A stretch of DNA of 64,000 bases from Scleromitrula shiraiana (Eukaryota > Ascomycota > Leotiomycetes > Helotiales > Sclerotiniaceae), in assembly GCA_028455995.1 (NCBI GenBank), contig JABELC010000012.1:1550001-1614000 (forward strand). Reading direction: 5' to 3'. The first letter of the stretch is position 1; each line of letters opens with the position of its first letter. Positions 35,644 through 46,162 of the stretch are shown piece after piece. The translations under genes and the position numbers were made by a program. The notes beneath the pieces are model-generated. The model did not search any database, was not told the origin of the DNA, and saw nothing but the letters and a program-made list of their open reading frames with translations.

Positions 35644-35655
35644 TCGAAAAAACGC
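35644..35655 (-). promoter_or_regulatory. Shared histone promoter element (H2B copy)
   Basis: On the minus strand this reads GCGTTTTTTCGA, immediately upstream of the TATA box. H2A has GCGTTTTTATCGA at 43649-43661 in the same orientation relative to its gene. Confidence 0.5.
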
Positions 35656-36960
35656 GACCCGTTTGATCACTTCTTAGAGGTCCATACGCTAAACCCAATT
35701 CATATAAAAAAATAAGTAAACTGAACTAAACCCAAAATAATTTGAATACATCAAATTCAAAATCATTTTTTTAAAATATATATATATCCAAAGCAAAGTT
35801 ACCGCCAGCCACTACACTACACTATGTTGACGCTACCGATGAAAAATGAAAAATGAACATCATCATCACTTCCATTTCCAGAGTCCTAATTCCAAAATCC
35901 AATTCGCACCACAACACAACACAACACAATCCAGCATAGCATAGTACGGTACAGTATATTCCAGTACAGTACAGTACCGTAGAGCATTTTATTTCATCTT
36001 TCTCATCGTCCTTCTCATCTGCATCTGCATCTGCATCTCCATTATTTTCATCATCATCATCATCATCATCAACATCATCATCATCATCGTCGTCGTCGTC
36101 GTCGTCGTTACCATCTGTACTAAAATTCATGGACAAAATGACAAGTACAACAGTACAGTTGGTACCAACACCACAAGACAATCATTTTTGGCATACATAT
36201 ACATATACATATCAGTATCAGTATCATATCGGACAGTTTTTCAATTCATTCGAGTCTCTTGTTTCATTCCATTTCCATTTCGCTCGACAGAAAGTCATGA
36301 TCCATTAATGCAACGATACAACATACATCAACTTCCAAAATTACCTACATAGTAGGTAATATTACCATATTCTATGATATAGTACAGTACATTACAGTAC
36401 AGTACAGTACAGTACATTCATTTGCTCTACATATCCTTTTTTCTACCTTTTACTCACAATCAGTTCTATGTATATAACTTCAAGTTTGAGTGTAGGTACA
36501 TGCACATACATACATACATTGTAAATGGTACCTTGTGTGTACTTATCCTACACATACTTAGGTAGTAGGTATATAACATCAATCCTAACCAATTACCTGA
36601 CACATCGTGAGTTCCTGTTTTGTTATAATTGCTTTCCTTAACAATTGCTTCCCTTTATCTCATCTCATCTCGGACTCTCATCCTGTCTATTATCATCATA
36701 TTCCCTTCCTTTTTCGTTCATTTCATTCATTCTTGCTTTCTCCACAGTACTATTTTTTTTTTTGAATATGCCGGTGAATAAATGCCTAGGTGTAGTATAT
36801 ACCATGTAGGTAGATAATTAGGAAACGATATTGTGGCTCTACCTTCTTAATTTTTGGCAATAAGCAAGAGCATTCTGATGTTATGTTGTCTACTACCCAC
36901 CTATCGTAGGTTATCAGATTTTTCCGAGCCTCTGACGATTTATTTATTCATGATTCAAAC

Positions 36961-39743
36961 TTAAATTTATCCCCAAATCGGATGTAAATACATTCTCAGA
37001 CATGAACGAACGCAGCTGCTCAGTTTCGTCAACATAGCCTTCGGGCCCAAGCAGCTATAGCCACTAAAGCTCAACAGGACTACGAGAATGAGCTTGTCAA
37101 GCATGATGAGCCGTTCGCGATCGTGCGGGAACTCCGCTGCTCAATTTCATCAACATAGCCTTCGTGCTCAAGCACCAATAGCGCCTAAAGCACAACAGAG
37201 TTATGAGCTTGTAAATATGCACTTCCAGGCTCTGCTCAGTTCCCGTTTGAGTCGACGAGGGGCACACCATCGCAAACCAACTTTTGCTCGTCGCCATCGC
37301 AATTTGAAGCTTTCCCAACGAATAACCTCCGCCAAACCCCAGACCCCCACTCAATCCAATCGCCGCCAATTCCTCCAACTTTTCCCTACGAGTCGATTAC
37401 GACCAACTTAGGTCCGAGACAGCGACCCTGGAGACGGAATCTGAACAATAGTTACCAAAGCACGACGGTACTAAAAATTGCCTAGCTGCAAATCCTGCCA
37501 CAAATGATACATAGTTCCACTTTAAGAAAGTTGCCTTTGGAATGGGTATGCTTTAATCATTACTTCGTTTTATGGATATCTCAACTGACAACTTTCTGCG
37601 CCCCCCAGGCCCATTGAAACCCACAAATCCACATAGTGCAGGCAACAAGCTTGCCAAATATTCTGATGCCGCTAAACACCTTCAAACTCTAAGAGCCAAT
37701 CACAACCAGCTTGAATCTTAGAGAGCGACTCTGAAGGCAGAAGCCGAGCTTACTGGAGGATCCTGTTTTCTGTTCTCGTCATATCAATTCCACTATCAAC
37801 GAGCAAACCATTAGCAGTACTTTTTCCCGTCTGAGCCAGCTGGAGACTCCAGATTAAGAATCAATAACCTCTACATTCAAAATAAGAATTAACCACGGTG
37901 TAAGAATCAAGTTGAAGATACAAAATGACAAGGCTGTTCCTTCTCGTCCGTTTTATGATTCGTGATTCTTGGACCTATGCCCAGGAAATAGGGGTGGTTT
38001 AATCCGCCTGTTATGTTGTGGCATCAGGAGAGCTCCCAACTGCTTCAAGAGGTGATAGTGGATGATACTCCCGAGTCTCAGCTTGTGGCTCTTAAGTTCT
38101 GTAGAGCTCTCCTTAACCAATGGGGCGTATCTCTTGGCTCGCAGGCATTTACAATTTCAGTATATGGTACGCTCATCGATGATCTTATCAACCACGCCAA
38201 CAAGCTTGTCCTCGCATCTACAAAGTTCTTCTTCAGTTGCTGCTTTCTAGCCAGTCGGGACTGGTGGATGGGGCAAGGACGCTCAGAGTATTTGTATATG
38301 TACAAATACCATAATAGGCAAAGCAAAATACATACCTAATTGCCTGCGTTCGTTCTTAACAAGCCAGTCTTAGGTTCGACATCGTCTTTTGGTTATTCGA
38401 AAGCGCTATGTAGGATTGCCTAACCTTTTGATACGGTAACATTGGTAACTTGATCAAGCATCTTTACCCATCCACCAAGGTCCCAGATACCATCATTATC
38501 AAAGTTGTGGGAAGTCTTGGCCGCGGACAATTTAAACCTTCACATGCGGCTCAAGCAGCAAAGTTGCGTTGCGTGTCAAATTCCTTGACTAGAAGGCCAA
38601 TGCGACTCGCTTGAAGCATACAACAGTTTCATAGATAACCATGATAGAAGCAAGGAAAAAAATATACACGGTGCATAAACTTCTATAATTATGCACGTAT
38701 GAATATGAATGAATCTGAAATAAATTGAAATTCCAAGATCTGGTACCTAAAAAGATTATTCATCTTATCTACTTGATCTTCAAATCGATTAACTGCAACC
38801 ATAAATCCCAGCATCCATACATCTATCGTATTTCGTACTCGCCCAGCCATCCACATATCCCAAATCCGTCTCCATCAACCCACCTCATACATTGTTCCCT
38901 TACACGAAACCAAATTTGTGCCTTCAGTATCAGTTGGTGTTTTTCAGTATAGTCAGCTTCCCATGGATAATATTATGCGTGGTATACATTACTTACCATA
39001 AATGACGAACATTATCAACAAATCATATGAACTTCTTTTTGGATAGGAACGTCCCGATGTAGCCCTATTGAGAAAAGTCATTTACAGACGCTGCTACCAA
39101 TGGCATCTCGTCAAAGAAAATATAATACTGGGGTATTGCAATGCAAACCTTCCAATTCTTCAGTGTATAAGGGAAGGACAAGGGCATGGGTAGTTTCACA
39201 CCCTTTGGTATCGAAGGAAATGTTAGATCAGAAGAGGGATTCGATATCGTCAAGCACGATATTTTCGCGATTTGACCTGAAAATCGTTGCCTATTGGAAC
39301 TCAGATGGGGCCCACGCTCAACCAGGGGAAGGATGGTCATAGTCATTCTCTAATTGAAACAATTAGTCCCAACCGAAGGAACAGTATCAAGTCGAAGATT
39401 AGTCTTAGCCTTCTAATGCTCGCTCGCCATGTCGTCTATACGCAACTCATCCACTGTTCCAATTTCCAATGTGTTCTCGTATCTATCACATGTAGCTTTG
39501 CAAATCGATACTTATACACATTCGAGCATCTTGTCCATCTCTCAGATATGCAATCAATTGTTAGCACTTTTCTAAATAAAGAAGAATGCCGAGGGGTATG
39601 TGTAAAGCAAACAAGGAGACAATACCCTTTTGAGCCATGTAATATGGGTACCACCGACTGATAGAAGATGATGTATTCATCTAAAACCTGAAATATGGTG
39701 AAACACCTCATAAGCTTATTGAATATGTGGTATTTTTATAAGA
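36961..39743. repeat. Degenerate repeat/gene-relic region
   Basis: Base composition is richer in G+C than the flanks, and patches read like decayed protein. Two copies of a roughly 90-bp unit lie at 37008-37100 and 37129-37217; each can encode AAQF-R/H-QHSLRAQA and a KAQQ motif, but in different frames. Fragments at about 37620-37760 (helical, Leu/Glu-rich, with stops) and 38007-38250 look coding but are broken. No intact gene, reverse transcriptase or transposase motif was recognised. It is best read as remains of one or more mobile elements or a dead gene. Confidence 0.45.
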
Positions 39744-39745
39744 TA

Positions 39746-39806
39746 GTCCGTAGACTCTTCACGAATTTTGAAATTTCGTGGCAAAGTGGTCCGTAGGCCC
39801 TTCAAA
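39746..39806 (+). repeat. Left terminal inverted repeat
   Basis: Pairs with 41704-41764. Direct sub-repeats lie at 39746-39761 and 39789-39804. Confidence 0.8.
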
Positions 39807-39982
39807 AAACTTCAAGTTTCTCGGAAATCAAGTATGTTGAGTAATAACATACATCAGAAGGATTGAACCTCTTGGTTCTTATTTCTTACTAACACTTATA
39901 ATGCCGTCCGCATCTATAGATTGTTACGCCCACATTCTCGCTGTATTATTCCCCAGCTTATGGCTTCGGGGAATAAACCGTA

Positions 39983-40633
39983 TCAGACCCTCCAAGAATC
40001 TTCCCACCAATCTAGCAGATCTTCTACGAGGTGCTGATTATGTGGGGGTCGTATAGGCAATTGTCTTGCCACAGCTCTTCTTCGGGCATCCACTTGTAAT
40101 AATACATTAAGTGTGTAGTACCCGAACAGCTTGTTCTCAAATCGATTGAGACGTTGATTCAACCTGAACGGGCTGTTCATTGGCATCGTATCATAACAAA
40201 TGAGGAGACGAATACCAAATGTTTGATGCTCCTCCCACTAAGGCAACCAAGATTTTGCCGGAAGACAAGCACCCGAGTTTCCCCTCAATACAAAAGTAAT
40301 CTTTTCTGGTACATTTAAGTTGTATCTGCGAGCCGCTCGCACAGCTGCCATGATACGACAAAAACGTTCCAAATGATCATTTTCGTTTCTGACAGGATGG
40401 TATACAGGGAGCAGATCATCTGCTCGGGAAACGTGAAAGACATGAAACACGTGCATATTCACAGTATTCATGTTCTGGGCGTTCATATACCTCAAAACTT
40501 TTGGGGATACCAATCGTGATTCAGCTATTCCATTGGCTACAGTTTGATCCGCACCAAGGACAACATCTGGGGAACTTTTTCGTCCAAAAACGAACACAAA
40601 TTGATGTTTTGCGCTTTCTTCGAATTGCGCCAT
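39983..40633 (-). pseudogene. Relic reading frame A of the TA-flanked element
   Basis: From ATG at 40633 the minus-strand frame runs 217 codons with a single internal stop, a TAG at 40238-40240 that would be CAG before a CA-to-TA change. The translation has normal protein composition: FVFVFGRKSSPDVVLGAD, a Met/His/Phe-rich part, NLNVPEKITFVLRGNSG, and a C terminus with HNQHLVEDLLDWWEDSW. I do not recognise the family. The frame stays open upstream of 40633 for about 50 more codons, so the start could be earlier, overlapping the start of frame B on the other strand. It is damaged and probably not expressed as a full protein. Confidence 0.5.
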
Positions 40634-40716
40634 CGCCGCTTGTTTCGCTTCTTCGTTGTCGTAAATGGTTTCCCACCACTCAGCTCCATTTTTGATCGGA
40701 ACCTCGATCTGTTCAA

Positions 40717-41649
40717 ATGGATCCGGGGGATCGATTTGTGCGTCTAATCCTGAACGCTCAAACTGGCTCTGACCCCCGTGCTGAGGATATCATTATTGAA
40801 CGAATGCGCATGGATTTGAAAAATAGTTGGGCTGACTAAGTTAATGAAACCAATGAGGCACAAGTTGCCATCGATCGGCAACTACTCGCCACCGAGGCGA
40901 GCAGGATCCAAGCAATGGCTCCTGCTGATCGTACTCTCCAATAGCAAATGATCCTGGGAATGTTTACGCTGCCCGAGCTAACGGCTGCTCAAACTACAAG
41001 TAAGATAGATACAACTTGCTCCTGGTTCATGAATTCGCACAACTCCTGCTGTTTGATGTGTCTAAGATCAATGCTGATATTGAAAATAGGTGCGCCAGCT
41101 GCCAACGATGCAGACATGGCAGGTACTGTTGCTGTAGTTAAAACTGCAGACGAGGCCCAGCATACTGGCAGGGCTCAAGGATGTACGGCGGTGGTAAACG
41201 CCGTCACAGACAGAAAGCGTGGACGCAGACATCATGGTCCGCATGATTATAACCACGTTCCTCTTCGCCGAGGTAATGGTGTGGATGCGCGACCAATCGC
41301 GCCTCTCACCATAAATGATGAGTAGCAGAAGCAGCAGCCACAACAACAGCAGCGCCAGCAACAGCAGCGACCTCAATCGCAGCCGGCCGCTGTGAATGTT
41401 TATGGTCCATCCATAAACACAGACATCAGCTCTTTGAGCCTCCGACAAATCCGAGCCCTCAGTGGCAGTATAGGTAGAGGCGATCGCCGTGGAGGCGGAT
41501 ATCGCAGACGCTCTCGCTCCCCAGACAAGGACCGAGACCGAAACTTCCGTGACCACAAAGACGGTAACAGTAAGGGTCGCGGTAGTAAAGGTGGTAAAGG
41601 TGGAGTGGGAAGCGCCGGCTCAGCCAGTAACCCACAACCCGCGAATTAA
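40717..41649 (+). pseudogene. Relic reading frame B of the TA-flanked element
   Basis: From ATG at 40717 one plus-strand frame runs 311 codons to a stop at 41649, interrupted by three stops: TAA at 40837-40839, TAG at 40942-40944 and TAG at 41323-41325. Each becomes Gln if T is restored to C. The N-terminal third is acidic and helical (GSDPRAEDIIIERMRMD). A Gln-rich block follows the last stop, then LRQIRALSGSIG and a Gly/Arg/Ser-rich end with RRRSRSPDKDRDR and a Gly/Lys-rich tail, suggesting an RNA- or nucleic-acid-binding protein. A possible intron lies near 41000-41091, but the frame also stays open through it. Family unknown. Confidence 0.5.
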
Positions 41650-41703
41650 TTTTGCGTTGAATGATACTCCCGAATAGCTTGTAGCCATAGAAGCATGAGC
41701 GCG

Positions 41704-41764
41704 TTTGAAGAGTCTACGGACAACTTTGCCGCGAAACTTCAAAATTCGTGAAGAGCCTACGGGC
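41704..41764 (-). repeat. Right terminal inverted repeat
   Basis: Reverse complement of the left end with seven mismatches, followed by TA. Confidence 0.8.
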
Positions 41765-43297
41765 TAAACATGTATCCTGCCAAGGTTACAAACCAAGGCT
41801 CAAACCATCCCTACCCATAATGATCCCCGTATATGTTCAGATGCTGACTTCAAACTTCACAAGTATTCCCAGTCCATAGAGGCCCAGATCGTTTAAATAA
41901 TAGGTATTCATTCATTCCCCGAACCAAAAGCGAGATGGATTTGATTCTGACATTGCTTCTTAGGATTATGTGGCGACAATTCTGCTTCTCTACGCGACTA
42001 GGTACATACTCATCACACCGCCGTTGCCTAATAAGATAGATAATGAAACTGACTGTTGGTCAATGATATACCTAGGAGAAGAGAGGAGGTTGGGGGAAAA
42101 GACGGCAGCGGAGGAAGATGGATGCGAGAGGAGGAGAAGGGATATGATGGGAGAGAGGGACAAGAAGTGAAGACAGAAGAGAATAAAACCTATTGTATTA
42201 ACAAAAATCATAATAGAACAAGAAAGGAATTTGCAATCCACACACATACACAAAGAACCAAATTACGTGAAACCTTCTAAACACAACCAAACTCATCCCA
42301 AACAATCAGCATATATAAAGTATGGATGCTCGTAAATTCTAGTAACAAACTTCAGTATCAAACAGCTTATGATTTTATGAACTATCTTTCGATTGAACAA
42401 TCAAAATAGCATACTGTCTAACTTAGTATAGAAGAATTAGAATATTGTATTATCCCAATTCAATTGAATGCCCGACCAGAAATCGAACAATCGAAATGTA
42501 TAGACTAAAGTCTATATAATAACATCAAGCACCTATTTGTATATATATATTAGATGGCCCCTCCTAGTCCAATACAAAGCAGCCTCTCCAATAACCAATA
42601 AGACCATTGTTGCACGCACGTTTTCATGGTAACCGTACGCAGGGAATGGAGGCAGGTTTGGGTGCTCACTAGTTCAGGGTTACAAATTTTAACAGGAGTG
42701 CACAATAAGACCAGATTTGATTCTCGGGCAGTTACTATGGTGCGTTGCTACTATATATGCTTGCCCTGCGTGCTTGCTCTGTAGCTCTTGGTCAAATAGA
42801 GTAAAGCAAGGTACCTACCTAAGTACCTACATATTCAGTACATAGTCTTTACAATACCTTACCTAGGCACTTTGTTTTACTTTGGGATAGCTCGGTAGAA
42901 TGAGGATTGGTAAGTCCTTAGATGGCTGTTCCTCTCATAAAGTCAGCGAGATTGTTGATATCTATGTCAGAGACGGGTTTTAACTTTGGTTGGAACAATC
43001 TAGATTATATTAGATGGAGGTCGAAAATGAATGTGTGATGTTACAGACGATGTAACTTTATATCTACTAAGTAGTGCAATATACACCTCTCTATATATGT
43101 ATATATAATTGACGATGGAGCTCATGGTGCTGGTGATGGTGATGGTAAGGATGAGTCGCAAGTGTAATGAAATGAATAATTGAAATAATTGGATATATAT
43201 ATATAAGCTAGAAAGTGGATAAGTATGAATGAATGAATAATTGACTATTGATATAGATATAGACATGTATATTATGTATTATGTATATATGTGTATG

Positions 43298-43338
<41 letters not shown>

Positions 43339-43648
43339 TGGTAGATAGAAACTAGATAGATAGATGGATGAATTAATAAGGTATTCATATATCTATACTC
43401 TATATGAAAAATAGAAAATAAAAAACCATTGTACCGTACCATACCATAGATTAATTCATTCATCTATCCATCAATCCATTAATCCATCAATCCAATCCAA
43501 TAATGGAACTATACCACCCAGTCAGGCTAGGTAGTACTTTTTGCCTCAGGTTGGTAAAAACCTGATTGGTTGAATTTATTTAATTTTTTATTCTAAAAAG
43601 TTCATACCAATGCGGCTTAGCTTATCTTTTACCATAGACGTGATTTCA

Positions 43649-43661
43649 GCGTTTTTATCGA
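43649..43661 (+). promoter_or_regulatory. Shared histone promoter element (H2A copy)
   Basis: GCGTTTTTATCGA, 20 bp before the TATA box, and overlapped by GACGCGAAAA. The H2B promoter has the same sequence with one base fewer. Confidence 0.5.
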
Positions 43662-43681
43662 CGCGAAAATAGACTGGCTCC

Positions 43682-43688
43682 TATAAAT
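43682..43688 (+). promoter_or_regulatory. TATA box of H2A
   Basis: TATAAAT, 160 bp before the H2A ATG. Confidence 0.6.
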
Positions 43689-43841
43689 CCAAAGCAGTTT
43701 CCCATCTTCGACTTTATTCTTCTTTTCCTTCCAACAACAACTTACTCCAAATATTCTCACGACAAATTCTTCAACTTATCTCACTTATATCCATCAACTT
43801 TTTTATTCAACTTAACTTATTAACTTTCAACCTCAATCAAA

Positions 43842-44464
43842 ATGACTGGAAAATCTGCTGGAGGAAAGGCTGGTGCCAACACCAAGAACGCACAATCGTG
43901 AGTATTTTCCTTTCCCAACATCGCGACTTACGCGTTTTTCCATCATGTCTCATCGCATTTGAGCTTCAATTTATTGTTTATAATACTAATTTTTCTTCAG
44001 CCGATCATCAAAAGCTGGTCTCGCATTCCCAGTCGGTCGTGTTCACCGTCTTCTCAGAAAGGGTAACTATGCTCAACGTGTTGGTGCTGGTAAGTTATCT
44101 TCAAACCCGATGCGCATTCACATTTACTAATGCGTCTTCTTTCAGGTGCCCCCGTCTACCTCGCTGCAGTTCTCGAGTACCTTGCTGCCGAAATTCTTGA
44201 GTTGGCTGGTAACGCTGCTCGCGATAACAAGAAGACCCGTATCATTCCCCGTCATCTCCAACTCGCCATCAGAAACGATGAGGAATTGAACAAACTTTTG
44301 GGACATGTCACAATCGCACAAGGTGGTGTATTGCCAAACATTCATCAAAGTAGGTTTCTACCAGTATCTATTCTCACTGGGAATCTTCTAACATTGCTTC
44401 AGATCTTCTACCAAAGAAGACCGCCAAGGCTGGTTCCAAAGCTACTGGCAGTCAAGAACTATAG
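43842..44464 (+). CDS. HTA1: Histone H2A
   Basis: Four exons are proposed: 43842-43897, 44001-44089, 44146-44349 and 44403-44464, giving 136 residues. The core is unmistakable: [55 protein letters not shown] and [16 protein letters not shown]. The C terminus ends in S-Q-E-L (residues 133-136), the SQE-phi motif phosphorylated by ATM/ATR kinases at DNA breaks, so this canonical fungal H2A also does the job of H2A.X. The N-terminal tail is Gly/Lys-rich. The start context AAA ATG is good. The gene points away from H2B, 8.4 kb away. Confidence 0.97.
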
Positions 44465-45085
44465 ATTTTTGCTTCTGGATTGTTGGCTTTTTGAGATGGT
44501 TTGCTTTTATGATAATGGGGTGTCGTCTGGGTCTGGGTTATGGTTCCTTTTTCGCGTTCCGGTTGTACATTAAAATCCATGGCAATGGATTAGGATTGTT
44601 TTCTCAATCTCATGAATGAAAATCCGAATGATCATTCTTCATAATTTAAAACACTCTTCCAGTTACTGCATGTGAAATCAAATTGTGCTTGTACTATTTT
44701 TTTGGGCGCGTATGATTGTTATTGTCAACTTACGCGCCTTTGGTCAGGGTCTCCGTTTCTCAATATTGCGGTTCAATTGATGTCATTGATGGCTTCCCTT
44801 CACTAGCACACAATTTTGGAAAGTACGTTTTGCTATCCCTTGAAGTCATTCAAATTTCGCAGCGACGACGAACTCTCAACATATGGGAAAGTGAGAACAT
44901 TATTGGAGATTCCCGTCGTGAAGGGAAACAGTGAGTTTGGTGGAATTTTCTGGTAGATACGCTCAGATAAGAAACTGCGACTTGAATTCCTTGAAGAAAC
45001 TGCTAACTTCATTTGTTGTTTTCGTGCTATGTACAAATTCGCAATAATTCTCCTTCCTCCAAACTTTCCAAGCATTCTAAGCAAT
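44465..45085. other. Convergent 3' interval H2A / complex I subunit
   Basis: These 621 bp contain both 3' flanks. Short frames in this stretch carry no conserved motif. Confidence 0.6.
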
Positions 45086-45610
45086 TTACAATACCATGTG
45101 TGGTGGGGCTAGATTGAAAGTTAGCCATAACTCCATAGCATTGATACGGGGTGCAACTTACGATCGAGGATGGGTGCTGGAAGGTTTCGTTCGTATTTTG
45201 ATCCTGCGTAGTAGTGTAAGTATGAGACGATTGACACACAAGAGTCCGCGAAAACTTACCTCCAGGTGCAGTTGGCGCACGGTATGGATCAGGATGCTTC
45301 CATTTCTCAAGTAAATCCTCTGTCTCCTTGAATAAAGCCTACAAACTCCGGTAATCAGTCTCATCCTTATGACATAACAATTTAATAACATGCCCTCTGT
45401 TGTCGTGGGTCGTGTATGTTCTTATTCGCTTCAAATAATGATCTGATATACAAGGCCTGACCTCTCCAGAGGTATCGATGAACACACCAGTCCAATGAGA
45501 GTTTGAGAGAACGTCGGTAAAGCGACCTGGAGGTAGAAAGGATTAGCATTAAGTACTTCTGTATATAGTTTGGCAATTGATACTCACGATACTGTCTGTT
45601 TGGTAGACAT
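45086..45610 (-). CDS. NDUFB9: Complex I LYR subunit B22 (NDUFB9)
   Basis: Five exons are proposed on the minus strand: 45588-45610, 45394-45526, 45260-45338, 45162-45203 and 45086-45108, giving 99 residues. After MSTKQTVSS comes the LYR motif at residues 10-12 (SLYRRSLKL), then WRGQALYIRSLFEANKN, DPRQQR, a Glu-rich helix and EKWKHPDPYRAPTAPGGSKY. These blocks mark NDUFB9, an accessory LYR protein that sits on the membrane-arm module of mitochondrial NADH:ubiquinone oxidoreductase together with acyl carrier protein. Intron 2 (45339-45393) must start with GC (GCATGT) to keep DPRQQR joined to ALFKETE; the only nearby GT breaks the frame. The first and last exons are 23 nt each. The gene is divergent from KGD2. 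Confidence 0.85.
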
Positions 45611-46162
45611 AATGGCTGAGTTTGATCTTCTTTTCGAGGTCAAATACCTAAACAATGGTGGTACCTTGGGTCGATCAATGCTCGTACCACCACTCGAACT
45701 TTCTTCTATGTGATAATGATCGTAATGCTATTGATCTGAAACGTCTGCGATATGGTTGGCGGGTTGGTTGATGACAGTAAATACAACAAAATAGATAGGT
45801 ATTTAGTGAAGTGGAGGAATTGACTAGGCTTCGGGAAGATTGCGGGTTTTGCGGGTACAATTTCTTCTGTACATCGCTTCTGGGCATCAAAATTCGCGAA
45901 ACCGGAAAAGACATCATACGCAAAACCTAGGTAATCCTTTTACCCTTTTTTTACTTCAAGTGACCTATTTGTTTTCGCATGCGCATTCGTTGATCTTGAT
46001 ATTTTGGTTTCAATTCGAATTCAATATCTGGAGAAGATTGTTTATTCTTTTTCTTAAACTACTTCCTATTTTTTTCCTATCTTTCAATCCTCCTTTCCGT
46101 TACTCCCAATCCCACTCCTATCACCATTTGCGCCTTTCCCCTCAGCTCCGACCTTTATCGAA
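45611..46162. promoter_or_regulatory. Divergent promoter region NDUFB9 / KGD2
   Basis: 552 bp lie between the start codons of two mitochondrial energy-metabolism genes. The KGD2 side is T/C-rich. No specific factor site is claimed. Confidence 0.6.

Larger units (their letters stand above)
35475..36960. other. H2B promoter and microsatellite-rich DNA
   Basis: This contains the H2B promoter (TATA at 35633-35638, minus strand), then non-coding DNA with a TCA/TCG triplet repeat at about 36037-36110 and gtacagtac repeats near 35950 and 36385-36417. The Asp-rich frame over the triplet repeat is not a gene. Confidence 0.6.
39746..41764. mobile_element. 2,019-bp TA-flanked element with 61-bp inverted ends
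   Basis: The left end 39746-39806 and the right end 41704-41764 are inverted repeats matching at 54 of 61 positions; six of the seven differences are transitions. A TA dinucleotide flanks each side (39744-39745 and 41765-41766), as expected for a TA target duplication of Tc1/mariner-type elements. Each end contains two direct copies of GTCCGTAGRCYCTTCA, 43 bp apart. Inside are two divergent relic frames: 39983-40633 (-) and 40717-41649 (+). Neither shows a DDE/D transposase motif that I can see, so the element may be non-autonomous or carry unfamiliar genes. It lies between the H2B and H2A promoters. Confidence 0.7.
41767..43841. other. Gene-free interval and H2A promoter
   Basis: No gene is seen. 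The stretch contains A+G-rich DNA near 42080-42180, TA dinucleotide repeats at about 43296-43336, and from about 43640 the H2A promoter with the shared element and TATA box. Confidence 0.6.

Noticed and set aside
35822..36181. Asp-rich 119-residue frame
   Set aside because: It is generated by a TCA/TCG triplet microsatellite and has no conserved part.
41068..41556. 162-residue minus-strand frame inside the TA-flanked element
   Set aside because: It is antisense to relic frame B, whose codon pattern and CAR-to-TAR stops are the stronger signal; Leu/Ser runs complement the Gln repeats.
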